DNA of 64,000 bases from Polaribacter sp. Lineage in GTDB: Bacteria; Bacteroidota; Bacteroidia; Flavobacteriales; Flavobacteriaceae. Positions within the stretch are counted from its first letter, which is position 1; each line of letters starts with the position of its first letter. Of the stretch, positions 54,073 to 63,911 are shown one piece after another. The notes beneath the pieces are model-generated. The model saw nothing but the letters and a program-made list of their open reading frames with translations, was not told the origin of the DNA and made no database searches. The stretch spans positions 186,001 through 250,000 of the forward strand of contig NZ_JAHEHX010000003.1 in assembly GCF_024639685.1 (NCBI RefSeq). Reading direction: 5' to 3'. The position numbers and the translations under genes are program-made.

Positions 54073-55479
54073 ATGAATACAACTCATTTTATTACTGATG
54101 CTTTTTTATTGCAATCAGATATTGCTGAAATGCTTTATAATAAATATGCAAAAGATTTACCTATTATTGATTATCATAATCATTTATCACCACAATTGAT
54201 TGCAGATGATAAACCAATAAAAAATATTACTGATGCTTGGTTAAATGGCGATCATTACAAATGGCGAGGAATGAGAGCCAATGGTATTGAAGAAATTTAT
54301 ATTACTAGTGATATAACTTCTAAAAAAGAAAAATTTTTAAAATGGGCAGAAACTGTTCCGTACACATTAAGAAATCCTTTGTTTCATTGGACACATTTAG
54401 AATTAAAACGCTATTTTAATATTGATGAACTTCTACAGCCATCGACTGCAGAAACGATTTATGAAAAAGCAAATTCTATTTTAGAGCAAAAAACACCTGC
54501 CCAATTATTAGAAGATATGAAAGTTGAGGTTATTTGTACTACAGATGATCCTACAGATAGTTTAGAATATCATAAAATAATTGCAGAAAAAGGATTTTAT
54601 ACAAAAGTATTACCAACATTTAGACCAGATACTTTATTACTAATTGGAAAAGAGAATTTTTCGAATTATATAAATAAATTATCTTCAATTGTTGGTTTTC
54701 CTATAACTAATTTATCAGATTTATTAAAGGCTATTAGTAATAGAATAGATTATTTTAATGATTTAGGTTGTAAACTTTCAGATTATGGAGTAGATCAATT
54801 ATATGCTTATGATTTTACAGAAGAAGAAGCAAATACTATTTTTAAAAATGGTTTAAAAGGAAATTTTATCTCAGAAGATGAAGTGAAAATTTATTCTTCC
54901 TGCATATTATTTAATTTATGTAAAATGTACCACAACAAAAACTGGGTACAACAATTTCATTTAGGAGCATTAAGAAATAATAATACTAAACTTCTAGATC
55001 AAATAGGGTTAGATGCTGGAGTAGATTCTATTGGTGATTTTAGTTATGCAAAAAACATGTCAAATTTATTCAACAAATTAAATATTGAAAATTGTTTAGC
55101 AAAAACAATTACTTATAATTTAAATCCATCTGAAAATGAGGTTTTTGCAACAATGATGGGTAATTTTAGCGAAGCTGGAGTTCCTGGTAAAATGCAATGG
55201 GGCTCTGGTTGGTGGTTTTTAGATCAAAAAGAGGGTATGGAAAAGCAGCTTAATACACTTTCTAATATGGGGCTGCTAAGTCGTTTTGTTGGAATGTTAA
55301 CTGATAGTCGTAGTTTTTTGTCATTTCCAAGACATGAATACTTTAGGCGTATTCTATGTAATGTAATTGCAAAAGATATTCAAAAAGGACTGGTGCCCAA
55401 TGATATTGAATTTATTGGAAAAATGATACAAGATATTTGTTATAATAACGCGAAAAATTACTTTAATTTTCAAAACTAA
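54073..55479 (+). CDS. uxaC: Glucuronate (uronate) isomerase
   Basis: Isomerises D-glucuronate to D-fructuronate or D-galacturonate to D-tagaturonate, the first step of the pathway. The 468-residue TIM-barrel protein has the metal-binding IIDYHNHLSPQLIADD (residues 31-46), AWLNGDHYKWRGMRANG, VICTTDDPTDSLEYH, QFHLGALRNNN and LTDSRSFLSFPRHEYFRR. Length is typical. With uxuB and uxuA it completes the glucuronate branch down to KDG; no tagaturonate reductase or altronate dehydratase is in the window, so glucuronate is the better supported substrate. Confidence 0.96.
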   Translation: MNTTHFITDAFLLQSDIAEMLYNKYAKDLPIIDYHNHLSPQLIADDKPIKNITDAWLNGDHYKWRGMRANGIEEIYITSDITSKKEKFLKWAETVPYTLRNPLFHWTHLELKRYFNIDELLQPSTAETIYEKANSILEQKTPAQLLEDMKVEVICTTDDPTDSLEYHKIIAEKGFYTKVLPTFRPDTLLLIGKENFSNYINKLSSIVGFPITNLSDLLKAISNRIDYFNDLGCKLSDYGVDQLYAYDFTEEEANTIFKNGLKGNFISEDEVKIYSSCILFNLCKMYHNKNWVQQFHLGALRNNNTKLLDQIGLDAGVDSIGDFSYAKNMSNLFNKLNIENCLAKTITYNLNPSENEVFATMMGNFSEAGVPGKMQWGSGWWFLDQKEGMEKQLNTLSNMGLLSRFVGMLTDSRSFLSFPRHEYFRRILCNVIAKDIQKGLVPNDIEFIGKMIQDICYNNAKNYFNFQN

Positions 55480-55509
55480 GATTAAAAAAAATATTATTTA
55501 GTTTTTTTC
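55472..55509 (+). terminator. Weak AT-rich terminator after uxaC
   Basis: AAAACTAA overlapping the uxaC stop pairs with TTAGTTTT across a loop of about 18 bases and is followed by a T run. The stem is short and AT-rich, so termination may be partial. Confidence 0.4.
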
Positions 55510-55584
55510 TTGTCTCTTTGAAAATATTTTTAGGAATTAGATAATTTAAATCACTTAATAGGTAAAATAACAAAGTTATCAGTA

Positions 55585-55599
55585 CAGTACAGGATACTG
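55585..55599 (+). promoter_or_regulatory. Palindromic operator candidate upstream of the first susC
   Basis: CAGTA-CAGGA-TACTG is a perfect 5-base inverted repeat with a 5-base centre; the block AGTACAGGA is shared with 46164-46172 in the uxuB leader. An extra CAGTA half-site-like copy lies just upstream (55580-55584). The site is about 90 bases before the susC ATG, suited to a dimeric uronate regulator. Confidence 0.55.
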
Positions 55600-55635
55600 A
55601 AATTGTTAAACATTTGTAAAATTGTTATTGGTAAG

Positions 55636-55671
55636 TTGAATTCCTAATAATTGCATTTTACATGAATTCAA
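55636..55671. repeat. 8-bp inverted repeat in the susC leader
   Basis: TTGAATTC (55636-55643) and GAATTCAA (55664-55671) are perfect inverted copies separated by 20 bases, ending 17 bases before the susC start. It could form a leader hairpin affecting translation or be a second regulator site. Confidence 0.45.
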
Positions 55672-55688
55672 TCAAATAAAATAATCAT

Positions 55689-58600
55689 ATGTTAAATTTT
55701 AAACTTAAAATGAAATTAAAACAAAAAAGCAAGAGATCAGTTCCATCATTTATGGTAATGCTTTTTGTGATTACTTGCAGTTTTTCATCAATTAATTTAC
55801 AAGCACAAGAAAAAGTTACTGGAGTTGTAAAAGATGAGGGAGGTATAACCTTACCAGGTGTAAGTATTCTTCAAAAAGGAACACTGAGAGGAACTCAAAC
55901 AGATTTTGATGGAAATTACACCATAGATTTAACAGTTGGTGAGAGAATTTTAGTTTTCTCTTATTTAGGTTTTAAAACTGTGGAAATCCCTGTAATGGGT
56001 AAAAAAGTTGTTAATGTAATTCTAAAGGAGGAGGCAGAAAGCTTAGATGAAATAGTAATTGTTGGTTATGGAACTCAAAAGAAAGAGAGTGTAGTTGGTG
56101 CTATTTCACAAGTAAAAGGTGATGATTTAATGAAGGTTACAGCTGGTATAACTAATGTTGAAGAAGCTTTGCAAGGTAATTTACCTGGAGTTACTGCTAT
56201 ACAAGGTAGTGGTGTTCCTGGAGAAAACAACATGAGAATATTTGTTCGTGGTAGAAGCTCTTGGAATGGTGAAGGTGGTCCGCTTGTGCTTGTAGATGGT
56301 ATTAAGAGATCGATGTCAGATATCGATATGAATGATATTGAAAATATTTCTGTACTTAAAGATGCTTCTGCAACTGCAGTGTTTGGTGTAGAGGGAGCTA
56401 ATGGAGTAGTAATAATTACAACAAAAAGAGGTCAGGTAGGAAAAGCGCAACTTCAATTAAGCGTTAATTCAACTATTAAAATGGTTTCTCAATTACCAGA
56501 AAAACTAGATTCTTATAATGGTTTTTTAGAAGCAAATAGTGCTATATTGAGAGGTTTAGCACAGTCTCCTAATACTTGGAATAATTACACACCTTTAGAT
56601 ATTGTAAATAGATATCTTAATCCTACAAGTTTAGAACAAAGTTATGTTTATCCTAATGTTAATTGGGAAGAAGAATTATTGAAAGATTTTGCGCAAGATT
56701 ATAGAATTAATTTATCTATACGTGGTGGAAATAAAAAAGCCAAATATTTTGGAAGTTTAGCATATCAAACAGTAAATGATATTTTTGATGGAGGAAGATA
56801 TGATAATGGAAGAGGATATTTAGGTGAGTATAGATATGATAGATTTAACTTCAGGTCTAATATCGATTTTAATATTACAAGTACGACAGAGTTATCGGTT
56901 AATTTAGGAGGGTTTTTAGGGATTAGAGAGAGTCCTGGGAGTCTTGGTAATGTAACAAATGGTTTGTACTTAATAGCTCCAAGTCTTTATCCACCTGTTT
57001 ATCCAGATGGTTTGTATGGTAATCCTTTTAGCTATTTTAATGTATATGTAAATCCTGTTCAAACTCTACAGGGTTCTGGTTATAATACTTACAGAAGTTT
57101 CCAGATTAATTCAGATTTTATATTAAAACAAAAATTAGATTTTATAACGAAAGGTTTATCTTTTAAGGGACGATTCTCTTTAGATAATACCCAGAGAAGT
57201 AGACAAAATTTAAATGATGGAGGTGTAATTTATAGAGTCTATGATGGTGATCAAGAAAATCTTCTTATTCCAGATGTAACTAATAGATTCGGTTATGTGC
57301 AAGATCCTTGGAATTTAGGAACTTTAGAAGTTGAAGAAGGTCAACGATCTAGAAGATTGGTGTATGATTTTTCATTTAACTATAATAGAACATTTGCTGA
57401 AAAACATAATTTAACAGCACTATTTTTAGTAAGAAGGCAGGAGTCTGCAACAGGAAGTGGTGGTGTAGCAGCTTTTCCAAGGTATCGTGAAGATTGGGTA
57501 GGAAGAGTTACTTATAACTATGATTTAAGATACTTTATAGATATTAATGGTGCTTACAATGGTTCTGAACAATTTGGTCCAGGATATCGTTTTGACTTAT
57601 TTCCCTCTGTAGCATTAGGGTGGACAATATCAAACGAATCTTTTATGGAAAAAAGTGAGGATTGGTTAAATCAACTTAAAATTAGAGGCTCTTATGGTCT
57701 TGTTGGTGATGATAATTTTAGAGGAAATAGATGGTCATGGCTTACGCAATGGGAATCTGGTTTATCTGCATTTTTAGTGCCTAGTAGTTATGGAGGGCGT
57801 TCACCTTATACATTTTATAGAGAAGCGGTAGTTGGTAATCCAAGCCTTCAGTGGGAAGAAGCAATTAAATATAACATAGGAGCTGAGTTTAACCTTTTTA
57901 ATGGTTTATTAACTGGTGAGTTAGATTATTTTGCAGAAGATCGTGATAAAGTAGTAGTTCTTAATTCTCAAACTCAACCAGATTTTGCAGGTACATCAGC
58001 TGCAGCTATAAATAAAGGTGTTGTTGAGGTTAGAGGTTATGAAATCGTTTTAGGGTCTAATTATACTTTTGGTAACGGTTTAAATTTGTTTGGTAATTTT
58101 AATTACACACAGGCTATAGATAAAATAATAATAAGAGATGATCCAGCATTTCAGGCTGATTATCTTAATGATGCTGGATTTAATATTGGTCAAGGAAGAA
58201 CAGCTATCCCTGCTGGTATTTTAACAAGTTGGGATGATATTTATAGTTCCACACCACAAAACCAAAATCAAACAGATGTGCGCCCTGGTTATTATGATCT
58301 TGTTGATTTCGACGGAGATGGTGTTTACAATAATAATTTTGATAATGCACCTTTTGGGTATCCAGAACAGCCACAAAGAACTTGGAGTGCTACTCTAGGT
58401 GCTAAATACAAGGGTTGGAGCATCTCTGCACAGTTGTATGGTACTCAAAATGCTTCTAGATTGTTTAGTAATCAAGTATTTAGTAACTCAACACCAATAA
58501 TATTCGCTCAAGATTTGGATTATTGGACTGTAGATACGCCAAATAATACAGATACCCAACCGTCATTTGGAGTTCCGGCTGCTACCAATCCAAGAGATAA

Positions 58601-58838
58601 CTGGTTAGATGGTTCTTTAACAAGACTTAGAGCAGTTTCTTTATCGTATGATATACCAAAAAAGACATGTGAAAAATTGGGTTTAAAGAAACTTCAGGTT
58701 TTTGCAAATGGTAATAATTTATTCTTATGGTCAGATATGCCAGATGATAGAGAGTTTAATACTTCAGGAACTGCAAGAGCAAGAGGTGATTATCCAACTT
58801 TAAAAAGATTTAACTTTGGTTTTAATATGAATTTTTAA
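55689..58838 (+). CDS. SusC/RagA-family TonB-linked outer-membrane protein (first)
   Basis: Large outer-membrane transporter for oligosaccharides, working with a SusD lid lipoprotein. The 1049-residue product has a signal region (residues 1-40), a carboxypeptidase-like domain (VTGVVKDEGGITLPGVSI), the SusC linker LDEIVIVGYGTQKKESVVGAI, a plug (GENNMRIFVRGRSSW, ISVLKDASATAVFGVEGANG) and a long beta barrel that contains DGDGVYNNNFDNAPFGYPE near the C terminus and ends FNFGFNMNF. Start may be residue 1 or Met8. susD follows after 11 bases. The substrate is inferred as uronate-containing glycan from the neighbours. Confidence 0.93.
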   Translation: MLNFKLKMKLKQKSKRSVPSFMVMLFVITCSFSSINLQAQEKVTGVVKDEGGITLPGVSILQKGTLRGTQTDFDGNYTIDLTVGERILVFSYLGFKTVEIPVMGKKVVNVILKEEAESLDEIVIVGYGTQKKESVVGAISQVKGDDLMKVTAGITNVEEALQGNLPGVTAIQGSGVPGENNMRIFVRGRSSWNGEGGPLVLVDGIKRSMSDIDMNDIENISVLKDASATAVFGVEGANGVVIITTKRGQVGKAQLQLSVNSTIKMVSQLPEKLDSYNGFLEANSAILRGLAQSPNTWNNYTPLDIVNRYLNPTSLEQSYVYPNVNWEEELLKDFAQDYRINLSIRGGNKKAKYFGSLAYQTVNDIFDGGRYDNGRGYLGEYRYDRFNFRSNIDFNITSTTELSVNLGGFLGIRESPGSLGNVTNGLYLIAPSLYPPVYPDGLYGNPFSYFNVYVNPVQTLQGSGYNTYRSFQINSDFILKQKLDFITKGLSFKGRFSLDNTQRSRQNLNDGGVIYRVYDGDQENLLIPDVTNRFGYVQDPWNLGTLEVEEGQRSRRLVYDFSFNYNRTFAEKHNLTALFLVRRQESATGSGGVAAFPRYREDWVGRVTYNYDLRYFIDINGAYNGSEQFGPGYRFDLFPSVALGWTISNESFMEKSEDWLNQLKIRGSYGLVGDDNFRGNRWSWLTQWESGLSAFLVPSSYGGRSPYTFYREAVVGNPSLQWEEAIKYNIGAEFNLFNGLLTGELDYFAEDRDKVVVLNSQTQPDFAGTSAAAINKGVVEVRGYEIVLGSNYTFGNGLNLFGNFNYTQAIDKIIIRDDPAFQADYLNDAGFNIGQGRTAIPAGILTSWDDIYSSTPQNQNQTDVRPGYYDLVDFDGDGVYNNNFDNAPFGYPEQPQRTWSATLGAKYKGWSISAQLYGTQNASRLFSNQVFSNSTPIIFAQDLDYWTVDTPNNTDTQPSFGVPAATNPRDNWLDGSLTRLRAVSLSYDIPKKTCEKLGLKKLQVFANGNNLFLWSDMPDDREFNTSGTARARGDYPTLKRFNFGFNMNF

Positions 58839-58849
58839 TAATTATTATA

Positions 58850-60760
58850 ATGAAAAACTATACAATAAAAATATTATTAATTTTAAGTCTTGTATTCTCA
58901 TTTTCATGTGAGGACTACTTAGATGTTGCTCCAGATGCAATTATAGACGAAGAGGTGGTTTTTTCTACGTTTAAAAATGCACAGGGTTTTGTTGAAGAAA
59001 TGTATGCTTTAGTAGTTTCATATGAACAACAAGGACATACTTTCCAAGATTTTCTTTTAGGTGATGATGGATTTGTTGATAGACCTACTAAGGCTAGTGG
59101 CGATATTGATGCAGGAAGATTCAATGATGTAATACGAGATAATTTTATTTACTTAAACAATCATTATAACTCTTCATACGGCTCTTCAGGGACTAATTCA
59201 GCTAACGTTGAGAATACGAACGCTTTTAATAGGCAAAGACCTGGGGTATATGATGGTAGCTTACGTGGTATTCGTAAAGCTAATATTGTAATTAGAAATG
59301 TAGAAGAATTAAATTTAATGGTAAATGCATCCCAAGCAGAAAAAGATGTTATTCTCGGACAAGCCTATTTTTTTAGAGCTTTTTTTCATAATGAAATCAT
59401 GAAATTCTGGGGACGCTATCCATACATAGATGAAGTGTTAGTTGCTGATTTTGAATTAGTAAGACCAGATAGTTATAAAGAAACTGCTTTACGAGCTAAT
59501 GAAGATTATAAAAAAGCGATTGAATTATTACCTGTAGATTGGGATAACGAAATTTATGGACAACTTACACTAGGAGAAAATTTAGGTAGGCTTACGAAAG
59601 GAACAGCATATGCTTTTCAGGGCAAAAACCTGCTATTAGCAGCAAGTCCTTTAATGAAAGGTAACAATGTTAGTGTAGCAACATATGACTACGATACAGA
59701 ATTATGTGATATGGCAGTTGAGGCTTTCTCTGGAATTCTTAAGTTGGCTGATCAAGGACGCTATCGTTTAGCCAATTCATTAGATGAATTAGATGAAGTT
59801 TTTTGGAAATCTTCAGCACCAGGTTCATGGCCAGGAGCTTCAGAATTTATATTCGCTGCAACCGGTGGTAGTCAGGGACAAGCTACAAGATTTATGGCAT
59901 CTGGAGTAGCCAAAGATATTCATACCACTTCTGCTGGATATGAAGTTATTAGTCCTACTCATAATTTTATTCATAATAACTTTGGGATGTCTAACGGACT
60001 TTCTATCGAGGACGATATTAGTGGTAAATACGGTCCAACTTTGTTTGACCCAACTAACCCCTTTGAAAACCGAGATCCTCGTTTTTATAAATGGCATATT
60101 ATAGATGGAGATGTTATAGATCCTGGAGCTGATGATAAACATAAAATTGCTCAACTTTGGTTTGAATCTTCTTCAGTTAGAGGTGTTCATCGAAGTAGTA
60201 ATGCTGAAAATATTAAAATTCTGAATAACACAGGGTATATGTGGACCAAATTTTACCCTAAAGTTGACGGTAAGTTTCATAATAAAGCGAATCCTATCAT
60301 TAATCAATACGTGGGAGTGCGAATGCACATGAGACTTACAGACGTTTATTTAATGTATGCAGAAGCTTTACATGCATCTAAGGGAGCAAGTATAGCATCA
60401 AATTCTTACAACTTAACTGCTGAGGGAGCTATTAATCTGTTGCGTAATAGAGCAGGTATTCCTAATGTAAATTCTAATATTGTTTCAAACAACGAAGATT
60501 TTATGGAAGAATTAAGAAGAGAAAGAGCTGTTGAGTTAAGTTATGAGGCACACAGATGGGTAGATATTAGACGATGGGGAGTAGCTCATTTAGATAAATA
60601 CAAAAGAAAATTAGCTTTAGATTTTCCAAAAGATAGAAGTAGTTTCACAGAATCACTTATTGTGGAAAGAATTTGTGAGTTCCCAAAACATTATTGGTTA
60701 CCATTTCCTGTTGAACAAACATTACTTTACCCAGGTTTTACACAAAACCCAGGATGGTAG
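58850..60760 (+). CDS. SusD/RagB-family nutrient-binding lipoprotein
   Basis: Surface lipoprotein that binds glycan and closes the SusC barrel. The 636-residue product has a lipoprotein signal (cysteine 20 in SLVFSFSCEDYLDVAPD) with acidic residues right after the cysteine, as for surface-exported flavobacterial lipoproteins. The helical TPR-like part includes GQAYFFRAFFHNEIMKFWGRYP, and the C terminus holds RLTDVYLMYAEALHASKGA, AINLLRNRAGIPNV, ELRRERAVELSYEAHRWVDIRRWG and ends NPGW. It forms a pair with the preceding susC. Confidence 0.94.
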   Translation: MKNYTIKILLILSLVFSFSCEDYLDVAPDAIIDEEVVFSTFKNAQGFVEEMYALVVSYEQQGHTFQDFLLGDDGFVDRPTKASGDIDAGRFNDVIRDNFIYLNNHYNSSYGSSGTNSANVENTNAFNRQRPGVYDGSLRGIRKANIVIRNVEELNLMVNASQAEKDVILGQAYFFRAFFHNEIMKFWGRYPYIDEVLVADFELVRPDSYKETALRANEDYKKAIELLPVDWDNEIYGQLTLGENLGRLTKGTAYAFQGKNLLLAASPLMKGNNVSVATYDYDTELCDMAVEAFSGILKLADQGRYRLANSLDELDEVFWKSSAPGSWPGASEFIFAATGGSQGQATRFMASGVAKDIHTTSAGYEVISPTHNFIHNNFGMSNGLSIEDDISGKYGPTLFDPTNPFENRDPRFYKWHIIDGDVIDPGADDKHKIAQLWFESSSVRGVHRSSNAENIKILNNTGYMWTKFYPKVDGKFHNKANPIINQYVGVRMHMRLTDVYLMYAEALHASKGASIASNSYNLTAEGAINLLRNRAGIPNVNSNIVSNNEDFMEELRRERAVELSYEAHRWVDIRRWGVAHLDKYKRKLALDFPKDRSSFTESLIVERICEFPKHYWLPFPVEQTLLYPGFTQNPGW

Positions 60761-60797
60761 TAATTTGCTAATTCGTTTTAATTAATATATATAAAAA

Positions 60798-63700
60798 ATG
60801 AAGAAAACTAAAATATATAAGTTGTTTACGCTAACCTGTTTATTGTTTTTTTGCTTTTGTAATGTTACAATTGCTCAAACACAGAATTCAAAATTAAAAG
60901 CAACTGTAGTTGATAAACAAGGAAATCCTTTAAAAGAAGTTAATGTTTTAACTTCTAATGGGGAAAAAGTATCTACAGATGCTAATGGGAATTTTCAAAT
61001 TAAAATGCTTAATGAAGAAGATACCTTTACTCTTGAGAAAAAAGGATTTATTTCAAAACTTGTCAATGTACTTGATATAGATGGAGATATTATTTTAAAG
61101 AAATCTCCTCTCCTTGCATCTGAAGATGATACAATAAAAATGGGAGTTGTTACAAAAAATGTTAGAGAGATAACTGGCGCTATTTCAAAAATTAACCCAA
61201 AAGAACGTTTATTATTCGATAACACTCAATTCTTAAGAAACTATATAAATGGTTTAACTTTAGGTGTTAGAGGTTCAGATAACATAAGAGGCATAGGTAG
61301 TGCTATTTTTGTTATTGACGGTGTAATTGGTCGTGATCCCAACATTTTAAATATGGAAGAGGTAGATCAAATAGCTGTTCTTAAAGACGCAAATGCTATA
61401 GCATTATATGGAAGTCAAGCAAGAAACGGGGTTATAGTAATTAATACAAAAAGAGGAAAAGTTAATAGAAAAGAAGTTAATGTTAACGTTCTTTCAGGTT
61501 TTAGAACTCCTGTTTCTTTACCAAATTACTTAGGTTCGGCTGATTATATGACTCTTTATAATGAGGCCCTTACTAATGATGGTGTAGCTGTCGATGATGG
61601 ACGAAGATTTTCAACTGAGAGAATTCAAAATACCAGAAATGGTTTAAATCCTTTTGAATACCCTGATGTAGATTATTATTCTAGCCAATTCATTAGACCT
61701 GTTACATCTTTTACCAATGTAATTACTGAATTTTCAGGCGGTAATGAAAAGAATCAGTATTATGTAAATGTAGGTTTGAATATTAATGATGCTTGGGTAA
61801 ATATCAATGATGATATAAATGCAGGTTCTAATCGTTTTAATGTAAGGGGTAACATAGATTTTAAAGTAAATGATTGGATTACCAGTAGTTTAGATGGTAT
61901 AGTAGTTGTAAGTAACAATAGATCATCTAGATCAAATTTATTGAGACAAGCCACTACTCTAAGGCCCAATCTTTATTCGCCATTTTTACCTTTAGACGCT
62001 ATATCTACTAGTGATCCTGAAGTTGTTGGACAACTACTTGCCGCAAATACTTATAATGGAATGCTTTTAGGATCAACCCAACAATTTGGTGCAAATTCAC
62101 CTATTGCTTTAGCAATAGCAGGAGGTTATCAGAATACCGTGTTTCGATCTACACAGTTTAACAATACTATTAATTTTGATTTAGATAGAATAACTAAAGG
62201 TTTATCTGCTAAGACTTATTTAAGTTTTGATTTTTATGATTCTTATAACGCAACAATAGCAAATCAATTTAAAACTTATGAACCAATCTGGGAAGGTAAT
62301 AAAATAAGAAGTTTTAATGTTTTTGGTGAAGACCTTAAAGATCAAAGAGAAAATCTTAGTACAAACGATTTTATTTCTCGTTTTGGTTTTTATGGACTAA
62401 TAAACTATGATACTACTCTTGCTAAAGATCATTCTTTGAATACAACTTTTTTAGCTTTTTATAATTCTCAAAGACAAAATGATGCTAAGCAAACAGATAT
62501 CGATTCTCATTTTGGGTTTCAAACTTCTTATGACTATAAAAAGAGATTATTTATTGATTTAACTGCAACTTATGCAAATTCTTTAAAATTACCAGAAGGA
62601 AATAGAGGAGCTTTATCACCTACTGCAGGTATAGCTTATATTTTAAGTGAAAACTCTTTTTTGAAAAACAATAATTTTATTAACTACCTAAAAATAAAGG
62701 TATCTGGTGGTGTTATAAAATCTGACAGAGGTATTACTGCTCTAAACAGTGGTGGGTCAGTTAATAATGCTTCTAGTGCTTATTACTTATATGACTCAAA
62801 TTACTCTAATGGGAGTAATATTAATTGGGCAGATGGGAACTCTAATAATATACAAACTCTAACACAAGGAGAAAATTTAGACTTAACATTTGAAGAACGT
62901 ATTGATTTTAATTTAGGTTTTGAAGCTAATTTAATGAATTCTCTCTTTATAGAGGCTAATTATTTTAAAACCGAATTAGATAAACAAATTACTTTCTTAC
63001 AAGATCAATACCCTTCTTATTATGATGATTTTAGACCATATGTTAATTATAATAAAAATTTATACACTGGTTTTGAGCTAGGTATAAATTATAATAAAAC
63101 TTATGAAGACCTCTCAGTTAGTATGGGTACTAATATTTTATATAGTCAAACAGAAAGATCTAAGATATCCGAGGTTTTTGCCGAAAACTATTTACAAAGA
63201 CAAGGAAGAGAAATTTCTACAATTTTTGGGTTAGTTGATCAAGGGTTTTATTCTGAAGCAGATTTTAACTCAGATGCTAACGGTAATAGAGTTTTAAATA
63301 CTGGTTTGGCTCAACCTCAATTTGGTAATGTTCAACCAGGAGATATAAAATATCAAGATCAAAATGGAGATAATATTATTGATAATGATGATAGAGTAGC
63401 AATAGGGCAATCTAGTAGTCCTTTAACGTTTGCTTTTAATCTTAATTTAAGTTATAAAAGGCTTAGCTTTTTTGTTTTAGCAACAGGACAGTCAGGTTCT
63501 ATGGGTAATAGATTAGATAGTAGCTTTAACCAATATTATTCAGTTGATGGTAATGATAAATATTCAGAAGTTGTATTAGGAAGATGGACACCCGAAACTG
63601 CAGACACAGCTACATTCCCTAGGTTATCATCGGGTACAAATCAGAACAATTTCAGAAATTCTACATTTTGGCTTTATAATAATAACTTTTTTAATATTAG

Positions 63701-63887
63701 CCGTGCACAGTTTACTTATGAATTTTCTGATGCTGTATGTAATAATATGGGTGTTGAAGATTTTAGTTTTAACATTTCTGGAACAAATTTATTCGAGATT
63801 TCTAAATATAAAGATATACGTCAATTAAGGATAGGTTCAGATCCTCTGACTAGATCTTTTACTTTGGGATTAAGAATGTCATTTTAA
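60798..63887 (+). CDS. SusC/RagA-family TonB-linked outer-membrane protein (second)
   Basis: A second SusC-type transporter of 1029 residues, clearly different in sequence from the first. It has a signal peptide (about residues 1-27, ending CNVTIAQTQ), a carboxypeptidase-like domain (KATVVDKQGNPLKEVNVLTS), a plug with LGVRGSDNIRGIGSAIFVIDG and IAVLKDANAIALYGSQARNG, and a barrel with a DQNGDNIIDNDDRVAIG calcium-site-like loop near residue 860; it ends FTLGLRMSF. The SusC linker VxGYG of the first copy is absent: here the segment is MGVVTKNVREITGAISKI. It is followed 24 bases later by the start of a lipoprotein gene, as expected for another susCD pair. Confidence 0.9.
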   Translation: MKKTKIYKLFTLTCLLFFCFCNVTIAQTQNSKLKATVVDKQGNPLKEVNVLTSNGEKVSTDANGNFQIKMLNEEDTFTLEKKGFISKLVNVLDIDGDIILKKSPLLASEDDTIKMGVVTKNVREITGAISKINPKERLLFDNTQFLRNYINGLTLGVRGSDNIRGIGSAIFVIDGVIGRDPNILNMEEVDQIAVLKDANAIALYGSQARNGVIVINTKRGKVNRKEVNVNVLSGFRTPVSLPNYLGSADYMTLYNEALTNDGVAVDDGRRFSTERIQNTRNGLNPFEYPDVDYYSSQFIRPVTSFTNVITEFSGGNEKNQYYVNVGLNINDAWVNINDDINAGSNRFNVRGNIDFKVNDWITSSLDGIVVVSNNRSSRSNLLRQATTLRPNLYSPFLPLDAISTSDPEVVGQLLAANTYNGMLLGSTQQFGANSPIALAIAGGYQNTVFRSTQFNNTINFDLDRITKGLSAKTYLSFDFYDSYNATIANQFKTYEPIWEGNKIRSFNVFGEDLKDQRENLSTNDFISRFGFYGLINYDTTLAKDHSLNTTFLAFYNSQRQNDAKQTDIDSHFGFQTSYDYKKRLFIDLTATYANSLKLPEGNRGALSPTAGIAYILSENSFLKNNNFINYLKIKVSGGVIKSDRGITALNSGGSVNNASSAYYLYDSNYSNGSNINWADGNSNNIQTLTQGENLDLTFEERIDFNLGFEANLMNSLFIEANYFKTELDKQITFLQDQYPSYYDDFRPYVNYNKNLYTGFELGINYNKTYEDLSVSMGTNILYSQTERSKISEVFAENYLQRQGREISTIFGLVDQGFYSEADFNSDANGNRVLNTGLAQPQFGNVQPGDIKYQDQNGDNIIDNDDRVAIGQSSSPLTFAFNLNLSYKRLSFFVLATGQSGSMGNRLDSSFNQYYSVDGNDKYSEVVLGRWTPETADTATFPRLSSGTNQNNFRNSTFWLYNNNFFNISRAQFTYEFSDAVCNNMGVEDFSFNISGTNLFEISKYKDIRQLRIGSDPLTRSFTLGLRMSF

Positions 63888-63911
63888 TAAAATTTTTAAA
63901 TTATAAAATAA

